64,000 bases of DNA from Medicago truncatula (GCF_003473485.1 NC_053043.1:38912576-38976575); one strand, 5' to 3'. Shown: positions 47,417 to 59,458, counted from the stretch's first letter. Made by a program: numbers and translations. Notes: generated by a model not told the origin, from the sequence alone.

Positions 47417-48794
47417 CAACAGCTGCAAGTTCAAAGTATGTTATTACTCGGGTGATTTTGAATTTGAAGCATGCGTCAAACTTCTGTCAATAACATAGAA
47501 ACATTAGGCTAGTTTGCAATGTCGTCATTTAAGCTCATGAATTCAATTCCTTAACAATGTGAACATGATTAATGCAGAACATGACTACCATATTTTCTGG
47601 ATTATTTGCAGTATTATCAAATCATGATGAATGCAAGTTTTAGGCAACAATATGAATATATTAAATAACACAAGCCAAAATAAGCATTGTATTGTATGTT
47701 ACCAAACTAAACTATCTTGAATTTTAATTTTAGTCACTGATGATGGATTATCCAATAAGAACTGAAATGTACTCACGCTTTACTGAATAGGTATGCGTTC
47801 CCCCTCCGACAATGAAACGCCTGAAAGAAGGGTGATCAAAGATTATTAGGATGATACAATAATCCAGCAGAGAAGTTGGAAACTTCAAGCGTTTTGTACT
47901 GGCAAAAAACCAAGAAATATCATTGAAAGACACTGCTACAGAATAATGTGGATACAACAGGGTATTAAAAGCAAAACTGCAAGAAAGCAGTGAAGAATTG
48001 GAAAGACATGTGAGTTCATACTGAAGTTTTTTCATATGAATCTACTGAAACATAATCAATTCCTAAACTTATGGTCAAATACAATACTTCCTCGTCCTTA
48101 TTATAAGAAGAAAAAAAAATCAGTTTTTAGATTTTTTGGGTCTCCATAACCAAGTGATTGAATATAACCGCATATTGTTGGGTCACATCACAAAGCAGCC
48201 TTTAAACACAGGATAATCAGGTTAGACTAAGAGCAATTACACAAGTGATTTCAACACCACATTTTCACCAAAAACCTTAAGTACTTGTTGTATGAGCTTC
48301 CTCACTTACAAATTGTCCAACACTCACATCCAATGGGAGACTCCTTTACTCGCACTTGACAAACCAACACATGTCAAACATCGGACACACCTTCAAACGA
48401 TGTAAAGGGAATGCTTATGGGAAGACAATGGCTAAAGGTAAAGCCTGAGTATTGAAAAGAAATGAAACCACTACTACAGATCACAGGGTGGTTGGTGAGA
48501 TTAACAATATGCTAACTAAAACATATAGTTTGATAATTAAGAATTTACTATTCTCTCAAAATAGATAACTATAATGTCATAATTGAATGTATTCTTATTC
48601 TTCATTCAAGAATGTTTCACAAACAGTTACTTCAACAAGAATTTATTTAAGAAAATAAAAAAGCATTAGTGAAAGTATAAAAAGTAAAGGGTACATACCC
48701 GAGAAATGAGATCATCAGCAAGGGCCAAATGAGTTCTGCAGAATTTGCATCTATAGGACCTGCCCTCCAGCTCAACCACAAAGATTCTTCCCAT
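45975..48794 (-). CDS. Yippee-like zinc-binding protein
   Basis: Five exons keep frame with canonical splice sites: 48794-48699, 47820-47777, 46746-46638, 46236-46181 and 46053-45975, giving 127 residues. [46 protein letters not shown] and [16 protein letters not shown] are diagnostic. The zinc ligands are C16/C19 and C72/C75, in the exact C-x2-C-x52-C-x2-C spacing of the family. The fold resembles the CULT/MIS18-type zinc domain; plant members have no settled role. Exons 3-5 lie inside the duplicated unit, exons 1-2 outside, so only this copy is complete. The MULE inserted about 630 bp past its stop codon. Confidence 0.95.
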
Positions 48795-49610
48795 TTTCTC
48801 TCACTTCAAAAGGGAATGGAAGTTTCAGAATTCAGATATTGAATTTGATGATGCGTTGGAGAAAATGTACTATTAGATAGATAGAGACCAGTTGGTGAAA
48901 TGAGACACGTGTTGGTGTTCCTGGTCGGTTAAGTACAAGTACTAATAAAGTGTGCTAGATTAGATTATCAATTCCATTGATTATAGTAGTAATCACTAAT
49001 TAAGATAATCATCTCACTTCTCATACACCTAAATATTAAAACAGGAATGTAAATGCAGCATGGAAATTCTATTTTGTTACAAATCACACGATCGATCAAA
49101 GAGATGAAAATTCATCTCAAAGGAGACATAAGTTTAAGAGCTAGATGCAAGTAAAAAATCTATTTTTTCTTTTTTTTGACAATAGAAATAAAAATTCTTA
49201 GAATTCATAATTAATTATTTTATAAAAGATGGTACATGAATACATGAGAACTCTATCTATATAAAGAGTTTGCAAGGAATTAACATACTACCTACTTTTT
49301 TTTTTTATCACATAAAAGGATCTTCCAACATCTTAATGCTCTTACTTATTTAACAAACTTGCGTTATCAAGCTCGGCAACATACTACCTACTTAATAACT
49401 ACCTTCATCCCTTTCTTAAAAATAAAAAAAAAATAAAAAAAAAAACTATCTTTGCCTCATATATATGATATTTTTGGTCAAAACACACAAGGATCATATA
49501 TAAGATATTTTTGGTCAAAACACAATAATTAAGAAAAGTATTTGCTAAATTTGTCAACATTGTACATTCTTTTTTTAAAAATTATCCTTCAATTATCAAA
49601 AGAGAGAAAT
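48795..49610. other. Yippee 5' flank and intergenic, no gene
   Basis: The first few hundred bases should contain the promoter and 5'UTR of the Yippee-like gene. The phrase ATATATGATATTTTTGGTCA is nearly repeated at 49459-49520. Nothing else is recognised. Confidence 0.4.
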
Positions 49611-49749
49611 GGAGTCTCAATGAACTTAGTTCAATTGGTAGGGATAAATGCATTTTATATGCAAGGGCCGGGGTTCGAACCCCGGACACCCTACTTCTCC
49701 ACATTTAAAATGTGTGAGCTCCAGCCACTAGGCTACTTGACAAAAAAAA
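49611..49749 (+). repeat. tRNA-derived SINE
   Basis: A-box-like TAGTTCAATTGGTA (49627-49640) and B-box GGTTCGAACC (49672-49681), followed by the family tail (TTCTCCACATTTAAAATGTG, GGCTACTTGA) and poly-A. The same family lies inverted at 52968-53110. Confidence 0.8.
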
Positions 49750-49854
49750 AGATAAATGATTAGTCTATTAATTCACTTCATTTAATTAGGAGTATTTTTG
49801 TGAAATTATACCAAAAAGGAGTATTTGTGTGAAAACATGACTAATGTATCTAGT

Positions 49855-50131
49855 ACTACCTCCGTTCCTTTTTAACTGTCACTTTTTAACATTTTACAAA
49901 CTAAGATAATCAATAAATGTTATTACTTTTGATACAATTGTTTTTACTTTTACTACAATGGCCTTATTAATTTAATATTTCATTTCATATGTTTCTCTCT
50001 CCGCAATAAACATCTAAGGGTAATATTGGTAAAACAACATTTAATGTTGCATTGAACTTTGAAAGTGACAGTTAAATAGGAACAAAAAATTTCTCTAAAA
50101 GTGACAATTATAAATGAACGGAGGGAGTAGT
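49855..50131. repeat. Stowaway-type MITE
   Basis: CTACCTCCGTTCCTTTTTAA at the left and AATGAACGGAGGGAGTAGTA at the right form the typical inverted ends, bordered by TA. GTCACTTTTTAAC and AAAGTGACAGTTAA also pair inside. The interior is non-coding. Confidence 0.8.
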
Positions 50132-50229
50132 AAATTGAAAATGGTCTTATAAAAAGGGCCATTTTTCCCCCACAAAAGGGTCTTATGTATAAAGACAGAT
50201 GTAGTAATAGTCATTTCTAATAGATACAT

Positions 50230-51200
50230 ATACCAGCTCTCATATCTATGATGTGTGGTTATCGGTGTTTGTGGTGTGGTTTGGTTCGGCTTTGAAACTA
50301 AATATCATCCAAATCGCAAGAGATAAAAGCACGCAGTTCGGTTTGATTTAGTTGACTTTTAAAAACAAAACAAAACCAAACTAATGCGATTTAAATTGAT
50401 TCAGTGTTCTATTCTTTAATGGTCGCTAGTTTTTTGTTTTGTGTATTTGAAATCTTTGTTTCTTCTCGGCACACCTTGTACTGAGGAGGTGGTTTTTCAT
50501 AATGTTTAATATATCCTATTTTTCTAAAATAAAACGTAAATTGAAACGAACCGCGCAGAAAATCAAAAAATGGTATGAATTCATCCAAACAAAACGCAGT
50601 TTTTTATGGTTTTTGTTTGAGTTGGTTTGATTATGCAGTTTTCTATTTGATATTTTTGGTTTTAACCATCCTATACATAGTCAGACACATTTGAACTCAA
50701 TCGTTGATCTCGAGTTCAAATTTAATATTTTAGATTTAAAAAATCAAAATTAATATTAAAATCTAGACCATCTAATTTTTATTCAAACAACTTAGGTGTG
50801 AGTGAGTCCAAATATTAATATTGCATATAATCCAATTCATACTTTTCATTATTCATTGAGACGCTTGGAGACTGATTATTCATCTGAGTAATGTTGCAAG
50901 TATACCGACCATCTTTAAAGGCGGTGGATGAAGAGAAGAGGATAAGCCGAAAGAGGTATTTGTCACGCTACGTCGTAGCTGGAATGAAGCACTAATTATA
51001 GTGAATCACCCTTCATCTTCTCCATTGGCATCAATATCAACAACATGAGAAAGTGGTAAAGGAACCATGAAAATTTACAACACCCTTGGAATATTGTGGA
51101 TATAGAGATGCATTTGAAGCCGATGGAACACAATTAAACCGGCAAAAGAGAGGCACATTGAAAACGGAGTGGGAGAAACATACTATACTTGTTGTGACAG
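50230..51200. other. Repetitive AT-rich DNA, no gene recognised
   Basis: Between 50250 and 50660 there are diffuse inverted and direct repeats (GGTTTGGTTCGG, GAGTTGGTTTGATTATGCAG). The stretch 50900-51200 has mixed base composition but no recognisable protein in any frame. Confidence 0.35.
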
Positions 51201-51205
51201 GTGCT

Positions 51206-51418
51206 ATGGACGAAAGAGAAATGTTAGCAACACTCTATTTTGAACACCCTTTCTAATACTCAATCTCTTATTGGTTTAAATCACTATGGATCTACACTTT
51301 GAAAATTCAACCCACACAAAGTGGTGAAACATATATTAATTTCATCCGATAAAAGAGTCAGTGCGTACTGGAGAGAGTGTTCAAAAGTGAGTGTTGTTAG
51401 CATTCCTCATGGACCAAA
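51206..51418. repeat. MITE with 20-bp inverted ends and 10-bp target duplication
   Basis: The element at 51216-51408 begins GAGAAATGTTAGCAACACTC and ends with the inverted form of GAGGAATGCTAACAACACTC. ATGGACGAAA (51206-51215) and ATGGACCAAA (51409-51418) flank it as a near-perfect duplication. Confidence 0.8.
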
Positions 51419-51536
51419 ACTCTAATAGACTTTGAAAGTTGCACAAAAAAAGTTGATACTTCCTCCCTCCCTCTCATATTAAATGTCATATTTCCGTTGT
51501 GTGTTGTTATTAAAAAAATAAGGTGACAACTAGGGT

Positions 51537-51695
51537 ACCTATGGAAGAATGGTGGGTAATTTACCTCAACCAATATACATTAGCCACATAAGCACATTTG
51601 TAAGTGGTATCCATGAACTATCTTGATCCCACTAACAAATTGCTCATTTTCATTGGTTGGTGGGTAAATTATCCACCATTCTTCAAAGGCTAGAA
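51537..51695. repeat. Small foldback element
   Basis: GAAGAATGGTGGGTAATTTACC near the left end is mirrored by GGTAAATTATCCACCATTCT near the right end. The interior holds no ORF. Confidence 0.65.
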
Positions 51696-51699
51696 ATAA

Positions 51700-52967
51700 C
51701 CAAAAAATAATTAGTTGAGTTGATTAAGATGGTAGAATTAGTATCATTCACTATAATATCTTATTAATTGTAAGTGATAAAATAGTTAAGTGGGGTGAGA
51801 TTTTTGTAGTATCATCCGGTCTTGTTTAGTTCCTAAAAAACTCGAACTATAGTACCCGAGAAGTTAAACATAATTACATTAGTTCCTCTGCTGTTGTGTG
51901 TTACTTGTTTAGAGCAGTTAATTTACATAACCTTCATTCACAAACAATCGTTTCTTTGCTTACTTGTGTGGTTAATTTTGCTTACTTGATTGCTAGTGTG
52001 TTTAACTGTTACGTGGCATTTGTCCAGAAAACCTGAAGTTTTTTTTTATTAAGAAAGAAAACTAGTGGTAGTTAAAAGGGACATTTTGGCTGTTACAAAA
52101 GAAGATACATTTTGGTTCATGCATTCAAAATTAAATTAAAAAATGACATTCTAGTTCTTATATTCTTTAAATCTATAGCTCCAACTTGATTTTTCTCTTC
52201 TTCATGCATCCCTCTTTCTTATCCCTTTCTCCATTTATGAACCTTATCCACGTGGCAGAATCTGAATTTAATGCCGATGCGCCGACTTCCCCACAATTCT
52301 CATTGTGTCTGTCTTGTTCAGATATGTCACAACCGCACTCGTCGCATCTCTGCCTCCTTAATAAATTCTCACGTCAATCTCTACCACACGCCTCTCAATC
52401 ATTGGCCCATGTCGGTATCACTCTAAATTAATCAAATCCAATCCAATGTGTATACTCTTTTACAAAATTGGAGTGTATATACATATAATACACCTCTCAT
52501 GAAAATGTAAATCAATACATATAAAAATTATAACTACATAATTTTTAATATACAATTTATTATTTTTAAATATTTAAACAATATTTTAAAGGCGCTTGTT
52601 AGCATTTTTATGTATATATTTGTTAAACCATTATATAAAATTCATGTAACAAAAAAAAAACATTATATAAAACTCTATCATATACCATTTGATTTACATT
52701 CATTTAACAAAATGAGGTATCTAATCTTTATTATTAAACTAAATATATTATTTATTAAATAAATTTAAAAAGTAGATTCTTATTGTGAGTTTATTATCTT
52801 TTCCTACAAGCTCTTGTTTTTATGCTGAAAAAAGAGAAGAAGAAAAATATTATCTTGAATTTTATTCTAAAATGGTCATATAAATATTATTCTTTTATTT
52901 ATTTATTTTTTACAAAAACTAAGATATACTATAATTCAGTATAAGTAAGTTTATTGAAGAAATTGTG
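51700..52967. other. Intergenic, nothing recognised
   Basis: AT-rich sequence. An 81-codon ORF near 52186 has no family features and unlikely composition, so it is not called. Confidence 0.4.
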
Positions 52968-53110
52968 TTTTTTTTTTTTTTCAGGTAGTCTAGTGGTTTG
53001 AGCTCACACATATTAAATGTGGAGAAGTTGGGTGTTTGTGGTTCGAACTCAGACACATGCATGTAATATGTAATATCCCTACCAACTGAGTTAAGTTTAT
53101 GGCGATAAGA
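52968..53110 (-). repeat. tRNA-derived SINE, inverted
   Basis: On the minus strand TTAACTCAGTTGGTAGGGAT (A-box) and GAGTTCGAACCAC (B-box) precede CTTCTCCACATTTAATATGT and a poly-A end, the same family as at 49611. Confidence 0.8.
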
Positions 53111-53379
53111 AATTATGTTTATGCCGTAAAAGAAAGTATTATTGTTTGTAATACAATTAAGCAATATAAAAAAAATCATCTTTACTTTATAATAAAAAAT
53201 AATTATCAAATTTGTTTCTTTTAGAATAGTGAGAATTCGGTTCTTTTAATGTGTGTTTTTAGAGCATTTGTTAAGGTTCAATAAAAATAGATTTTACTAA
53301 CACATTATAAATAAAAGTAAAAATATATTTTATTTGTAAAAAATAACAAATTTTAAATTTTCACACGATCGATCCGCTT

Positions 53380-53560
53380 TGCATTTTCTTTTAGCAAAGA
53401 CTTGTTTTAATGTAACGAACGAGTGTATGTGGTTGTTTACATAAAGATATTAGAATCTTTTTTCTTTGTCGGATGTAAACCAAGTTGCAAGACCGAGAAT
53501 GAGCTTTGCAACTTGGTTCCCAATTCTTCGAGGAAGGGGAGGATCCTGAAACAGATCTAA
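53380..53560 (-). mobile_element. Possible LINE RNase H remnant
   Basis: A short minus-strand frame reads IGNQVAKLILGLATWF, which resembles the R-x-x-N-x-VAHxLA motif near the end of LINE RNase H domains. Nothing else of the element is convincing. Confidence 0.3.
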
Positions 53561-54534
53561 TTGCCTTGCCTACAACTTATAAATCTGAAGGAATATGTCG
53601 TTAAACAATTCTAACAAAATTATCTTACCGAGAAAGCATGAACCCATAGATGATCTGGAGGTAGCTCGAAATAGAGATCCATCTTAATCGGAGTTAAGAA
53701 GCTACCATTCTAACATAAAGGGAGACCTATTTACTAACACTCCTTAAGAAGTTAAACACTCCTTACTTTGACTTTTTAACCTCAAAAGGCAGACTTCAAA
53801 TCTTACTTGAAACAATTGTAGTGTAATCATTATTACAACTTAATTAATGAAAAAATCTTTAAAAAAAATAAATTAAAAAAATTGTTTAAAACAAATTTTT
53901 ATAAATGAGATATTCATCCAAAGACCAAGGGAGTAGAAGACAATAATACGTGTGGTGCTTGTGTGCCATTACAAAGACACAGGAATCTGCGGGCCCATAT
54001 AATGAAGCGGCTGCATCATTTCATTCATGGACCCATCATCTGTCTCCTTTTTCAATTCTTTCTGCATTTTTATTCCAACCCCACAAGATAACAAAAAGAT
54101 CATTATAATCAGTTTTTTTAGAGGAATTTTAATCAGTTAAATATACCATTATTATAAGTATTGTTTTCCTTTTGAAACTGTACTTTTATACTAAAAATAA
54201 ACTGTGAAAACTATGATACCTACATAAAGAAACTCCTCTAAAGAAAATAAGTACATTAATATTGAAAAATAACAAATTTATTTTATGCTTTCGTAATTTA
54301 AAAAACAGAATAATCTATTTTATTTTAGATACATGACATTAATCTACATCATCAATACTTTTTTTCAAGAATTTAATTGTTATGATTTTTTTATCAAATA
54401 AGGCAGTAGCTAAAAATTACTATGAATCCATAGGTGTAAAAATTACACAAACATCAAAATATACTATCTTTTTGTCAAAAAAAAAAACAAATTATATTAT
54501 GTTAATAGTTTGTGGTTTTTTAAAAGAAAAGATA
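53561..54534. other. Intergenic, no gene recognised
   Basis: AT-rich, with A- and T-runs and no recognisable protein or inverted-repeat element. Confidence 0.35.
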
Positions 54535-54536
54535 TT

Positions 54537-54720
54537 AGTGTACTCCCTTCACTCTAAGTTACAGGTCGTTTTGTCCATTTCACATGTATTAATAAATGTA
54601 ATTAATTGTATAAGAAAAAAGTATATTATGAGTTATTTTACAAAATTGTCATTAATAATTGGTATGGGAAATATAAATTAAACAATTGAAATAAGAGAAA
54701 ATAATAAATAATTATAGCTA
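54537..54720. repeat. Stowaway-like MITE remnant
   Basis: GTGTACTCCCTTCACTCTAAG starts like the CTCCCT-type Stowaway ends seen elsewhere here. The right end is not clear. A small plus-strand ORF across it is not a gene. Confidence 0.4.
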
Positions 54721-54730
54721 TAATAAGATA

Positions 54731-54905
54731 GGGTCTTGTTAACGAGTGCCCCCAGGGCACTCTTTAAACATGCTAAATTAGGAAGTTATTCTTTAAAAAA
54801 GTCAAACAGTTCAATTTCCAATGTATTAAATACACAAGTTTTCATAAAAAAGATACTATTCTAAAATCTTAAAGAGTGCCCCGGGAACACTCGTTAACAT
54901 TTCCC
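54731..54905. repeat. MITE of the GGGTCTTGTTAAC family
   Basis: The left end GGGTCTTGTTAACGAGTGCC and the right end GGGAACACTCGTTAACATTT-CCC are inverted. Each end also holds an inner palindrome (GTGCCCCCAGGGCAC; GTGCCCCGGGAACAC). Confidence 0.8.
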
Positions 54906-55004
54906 AATAAAAAAAAATAGCATTAATGTTTCATTGGTAGTGTAAAATGGCTTTTAATTTTGGATGATTTTTTTATTCATTTTCGCTATTTTGTATAAAA
55001 ATGC

Positions 55005-55534
55005 TACTCCCTCTATCCATGTATATAAACACTCATTTGATTAAAAATTTATCCCTAGGTATAAGTCCTTTTTTTACAAGGGAAATGTTAACCGGTGCCC
55101 CGGGGGCACGGGTTAAGGATATAAAAAAGGAAATTATATAGTATTTAATGCATTGAAATTGTGTAATTAATTTATAATAAAGTCAAAAACAGTTTCCTTT
55201 TATGTAATAATTCTCTTTTATGGTATGCTTAACCAGTGTCCCGGGGACAGCTGTTAACAGGACCCTTTTTACAAACTACTAGACAACGTTTATTACTTAT
55301 TTTTTAAATAAACCCCTCATTAATACCACTATTAGCTTTAGAATGTGAAAAGTCAAAATTTACTACATTTATAAAAGGTATTTTTGGTCATACATAAAAA
55401 AAACACTAATTACACTACCAACTTTTCATAATAAAATAAACACACTAACTACACTACCAACTTTTCTTAATAAGAGTGAAAAACATTTTTTAATAAGAGT
55501 GAAAAAACAATTTAATAGGTGTTTATATATAGGA
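55005..55534. repeat. Stowaway-type MITE hosting another MITE
   Basis: CTCCCTCTATCCATGTATAT at the left and AGGTGTTTATATATAGGAG at the right are inverted. The interior is interrupted by the separate element at 55080-55265. Confidence 0.6.
55080..55265. repeat. MITE of the GGGTCTTGTTAAC family, nested
   Basis: GGGAAATGTTAACCGGTGCC starts it and GGGACAGCTGTTAACAGGAC-CC ends it, with inner palindromes at both ends. It lies inside a Stowaway-type element. A possible partial copy begins just right of the host element (near 55535, AATGCTAACAAGTACACTTG). Confidence 0.75.
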
Positions 55535-55790
55535 GAATGCTAACAAGTACACTTGTTAAGGAAGTTAAATATAGTAGATTTGAATTTGATTCAACAATGT
55601 TTTAACTTTTAACATGTTAAATTCAACAATATTTTGCACATGTTATATTAAAGAACAAAAGGAGTACTAAATTGTTATTTTTTTTATAGTGTATTTAATT
55701 TGATTTTTCACAACAATTAAATTCAATGAGTATCTATAATTAGAGAAAGAGGAAATAGATATATAAGAACACCAATATTGATTGAAAATT

Positions 55791-56235
55791 GGGTTAAATA
55801 TGTTTTTAGCCTTTATATTTTGCGTCCCTTTGAAAAATAGTCGTTATATTTCATTAAATGTTTTTAAAATCCTAACATTTTATCTCCGTGATCAAAATTA
55901 GCTATTGTTATTAATTCTCTAACGGAATGTTGTGTGGCAGTTAGTGGGTCCCAATTATTTTTGGGTTAAATATGTTTTTGGTCCCTACATTTTGCGTGAC
56001 TCTGAAGAATAGTTCTTATTATTTTAGGGATTTTAAAAACATTTATTGAAATATAAGGACTATTTTTCAAAGTCACACAAAATGCAGGGACCAAAAACAT
56101 ATTTAACATTAAAATAATTGAGACCCACTAACTGCCACATCAATATTCCGTTAGAGAATTAACAGCATGAACTAATTTTGATAACAAAGAGGTCCGAATC
56201 TCAAAAACAAAGCAACCTAAAGAGAAATTAAACAT
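55791..56235. repeat. Nested foldback elements (GGGTTAAATATGTTTTTGG family)
   Basis: An outer palindrome pairs TTAATTCTCTAACGGAATGT...GGCAGTTAGTGGGTC with GACCCACTAACTGCC...ATTCCGTTAGAGAATTAA. An inner element of about 135 bp (55973-56107) begins GGGTTAAATATGTTTTTGGT and ends with its inverse. The outer left end starts with the same phrase (55791). Confidence 0.75.
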
Positions 56236-56272
56236 TCAATCAGATTATTAAACCAGTTAAAGAACATGTAAC

Positions 56273-56813
56273 AAGTATTTTTCTCATATGCAGAAACGGT
56301 CGTCCATCTTTTTTTGGGTTACAATATATTCGGCGGCTTGTGGTATCTCATCTGGAGGTGGTTAGGCAATTCCACGGCTGACTCTATGGTGTTACACGAT
56401 CGTTTCCTAGTTTGCCTCGTTGATCTCATTCATTCTTGAGGCTGATTTGGCTTGCATCTGTTTGGACTATTTTGAAAGAAAGGAATAACCGGGTTTTCAA
56501 AAACACGACATCAGGTTTACATGTGCTTTTAAACAAGGTTAAGTTGTTGTCTTTTGTGTGGTTGAAATCAAATTTTGTTTACTTTTGTTTTTTGCGATCA
56601 TGATTGGTGGTGATACCCTCTCAACCGTATGAGTTTAATTATGTAATTTTGTTTTTGTGGTTTCCCGTTCATCGGGTTCCGTTGCTTATGTTGTTGTATC
56701 TTTATAATTGACTTTGTGCGTCTTACTTTAGCATACCTTATGCAAGGTAGACCTATGTTGGTTGGTTAATATAATCTTTTTTGGTTTGTTAAAAAAAAAA
56801 AGTATTTTTCTCA
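56273..56813 (+). mobile_element. 5'-truncated LINE with 14-bp target duplication
   Basis: AAGTATTTTTCTCA occurs at 56273-56286 and 56800-56813. Between them a plus-strand frame holds WKERNNRVFKN, then LLNKVKLLSFVWLKSNF and a stop, followed by a long 3'UTR and poly-A. This is the tail of a LINE ORF2. Confidence 0.9.
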
Positions 56814-56869
56814 GCCTTCACAATAAACCTCCCTCGACATAATATTTTATTTATTCAATAAAAAATATA

Positions 56870-57030
56870 ATATCTTATTTGAGTTATTAAAAGACAATGT
56901 ATAATATATACAAGATCTAGGGTTCGAATCTCGGACGGAAAAAACAAGCATTTTTATTTTTTGCTAACAGAGAGAGAGAGAGTATTTTTGTACCAAAGAA
57001 GAGAGAGAGGGAGGGAGAGTATTTTAATGT
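56870..57030 (+). repeat. SINE fragment followed by a GA-rich microsatellite
   Basis: AGGGTTCGAATCTCGGACGG is a B-box-like stretch with an A-rich end. From about 56970 runs of GAGAGAGAGA and GAGAGAGGGAGGGAGAG follow. Confidence 0.6.
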
Positions 57031-57399
57031 GAGATATCACCCTTTTACTCTCCAATTGTTGCATTTTTGTTAAAGCAATTGTTGCATTTTTTTTATTTGT
57101 TAAAAAAGATTATTTATTGCCAACTAGATAGACCGACCATGCCGACACACACCAAATATGGAATCTAATTATTTTCAGCTTCTTAACGATCCACCAAATT
57201 GTACAAATTTATGTATAGGACTATTGTGTAACACCAATGAGAACATCATTCTGAAACAATCAAGGGAATAAAAAATTGCATGATATACCCTGATTGAGAG
57301 GAATTAATCACCCCATGCTTAAACAAATAGGGACCAAAGGTTTATTTTCTATTTTTAGGTAACATCTTTTTTACTAGGATTAAGTAAAGTTTAGTATTA

Positions 57400-57541
57400 T
57401 ATGCCGATTTCATTAAAATAGTCCTGGTTCGAATCTTACAAATCTGGGATTGGTCTGAAAAATACTAGTTCATGCTTTTGGCGGCGTGAATTTGTCGGCT
57501 CCTTAAGATGCCATTGACATAAAATCCTTAAAAAAAAAAAT
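57400..57541 (+). repeat. SINE-like element
   Basis: CTGGTTCGAATCTTACAAAT is B-box-like. It is followed by GGCGGCGTGAATTTGTCGGC and a poly-A end. Confidence 0.55.
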
Positions 57542-57779
57542 TAAACTTAAATTAGGCAGGCACATGTACCGTGTACGGGTTAGAATAAACTTATATCATT
57601 TTCCCGTATTTAAAAAACTTATATCATTTTATTAATGAATAACGATAATGTGTTCGATACAATTTGTTTATTAATATTTGAAAACTATTTGAGAATATGA
57701 TAACCTTAGTAAATCATGGATTGTTTAGTATGTTTTGTTTCATACAAACTCAATACTAAAATTAACATAATATATTTAA

Positions 57780-58300
57780 AAATAGCATTATAGTTGTGGA
57801 TAATCATTCCAAACTCCGTGACATCATGCATTGAGGGATGAAAAACTATCACCCACCTTTTAGCATCAATCTCAAAATTAAAAGGTTCTAAATTTAAATC
57901 ATGAACCTAATCTAATGCCGATAACAATCCTAGAGCCTCGCCGACATGTATCTCATAAATTGGACTAAATCATTCAGTTTTTTTCAAAACAAAAGTGATT
58001 GTAGCATCTATTATACATACTCTTATTCCAACTCTATTTGTTTGTTTGAAAAAAGAACCTTCGATATTGCACTTGAATATTCCGGTAGATGACTTTGTCC
58101 ACTTCGCATTACCTACTTGCTTCGAGCGGGAAATTGATGTTCTGCGCATCAAACAGGCAACTAGCCATTCTTGAAGCATGGATTTTGCTCGATCTACAAC
58201 ATAAGTTTGAGCATCAATTACCTCATTCAAACTTTATTGTTTCTTTGTTTTCAAATGCTTCAAAGTGCACAACAAAACAAAATTGCATATTCTACTAGCA
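57780..58300 (-). mobile_element. LINE RNase H-like fragment
   Basis: The minus frame at 58230-57970 reads WTKSSTGIFKCNIEGSFF then NRVGIRVCIIDATITFVLKK, the start of the RVT_3 RNase H-like domain. Downstream (57970-57790) GEALGLLSALD-like and FEIDAKR-like text continues in other frames. The original TE product is broken by stops. Confidence 0.75.
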
Positions 58301-58949
58301 ACACTTGCGGTTGCGGTACCTTAAAAAAATATTTCTTGTTCGTCCCCTGCTGAATCAGATTTGTAACTGAAAATTGATGTTAACAAAATTTGCAGGGTAC
58401 GTGACTATTTATCTTTGAAAAATTGATATATTTACACAAAATATATCAATTTTGTTAAAAGAAAGATTGATATATTTTGTATAATCAATTTGTGGTCACG
58501 TACAAAAAAACACGTTTTGACACCAAAATAAATTTAATATTTATAACCACTATGTTTAAACATCGTTTCTTCTCGCATTTGATTATAATTTTTTTTCTTT
58601 TTTGATTTGATGGTACAATTGTTTTGTAAACTTTTGTATAATATTGAAATTTGTACTTTTTTTAACTTTAGCACTTTTTAAACTCTGATTGTCCGTGTAT
58701 ATATCATTACTTTGGCCATTTTTAAAATATATATTTAAACGAGTTGGAGTACTTCATCGGTTTAAAATTACATGTTATAATACAATTTTACATAAATTAA
58801 TAAAATGTAATTAATGTTATATGTATGTAGAAGAAAAAATGAGACACTTTACGGAAAATATATTTTATTAATGGTATGAGAATGGTAAATTAAAAAAATT
58901 GGGAAAAAATAGAGTAATAAACAGTAAATACGTAATAGAGCAAAAAATG
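58301..58949. other. Intergenic with a short palindrome
   Basis: GAAAAATTGATATATTTACAC/AAAATATATCAATTTTGTTA pair around 58417-58460 and a third related phrase follows (GATTGATATATTTTGTATAA). The rest is AT-rich with no gene. Confidence 0.45.
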
Positions 58950-59235
58950 TTATACTCCATCCGTCTATGTTGTTTTAGCAAAGAAAAATAGGGTCTCAAA
59001 TTATAATGTCGCGTTACAATATCAATGATGTATTAATGTTATTCTTTCTATCATATCATTAATCATATATTACTCTATCTTCTTTTAATTCTTTAATTTA
59101 TCTTTCTCATACTATTTTTAAAGACAATTTTGTAAAACTACTCATAATATCTCTTTGTCATACAAAATTAATTATATTTCTTAATGCATGTGAAATGACC
59201 AATGTGTCATATAATTTGGATGGATGAAGTAATTT
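58950..59235. repeat. Stowaway-type MITE
   Basis: TATACTCCATCCGTCTATGT at the left and AATTTGGATGGATGAAGTA at the right are inverted ends of the Stowaway type. Confidence 0.7.
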
Positions 59236-59284
59236 ATTAGAATGATATATAATTTAATGAATAAAACATATTTAATATTTTTTA

Positions 59285-59458
59285 TGAGAAATGCTAACCG
59301 GTGTCTTCAAGACACTAGTTAAGGAAGTAAATATAATAAGTATCCCATTGAAAATTAAGTAATAATTTTTCAAAAGTAAAAAAAATGTAATTATAAAATT
59401 AAAACTTTTCTTTTTGATTTCTTTAATCAATACATTCAGGACACTGATTAGCACGACT
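59285..59458. repeat. MITE of the GGGTCTTGTTAAC family
   Basis: GAGAAATGCTAACCGGTGTC and its inner palindrome (GTGTCTTCAAGACAC) start it; AGGACACTGATTAGCA ends it. The inner text ACTAGTTAAGGAAGTAAATA resembles the copy at 13222. Confidence 0.7.

Noticed and set aside
47198..47434. Minus-strand ORF between Yippee exons as an extra exon
   Set aside because: The spliced Yippee protein is complete and correctly spaced without it.
49620..49690. Possible tRNA gene (A-box and B-box present)
   Set aside because: No cloverleaf closes and a SINE tail with poly-A follows.
52186..52431. 81-codon plus-strand ORF
   Set aside because: No domain, no splice context and no similarity that I can recognise.
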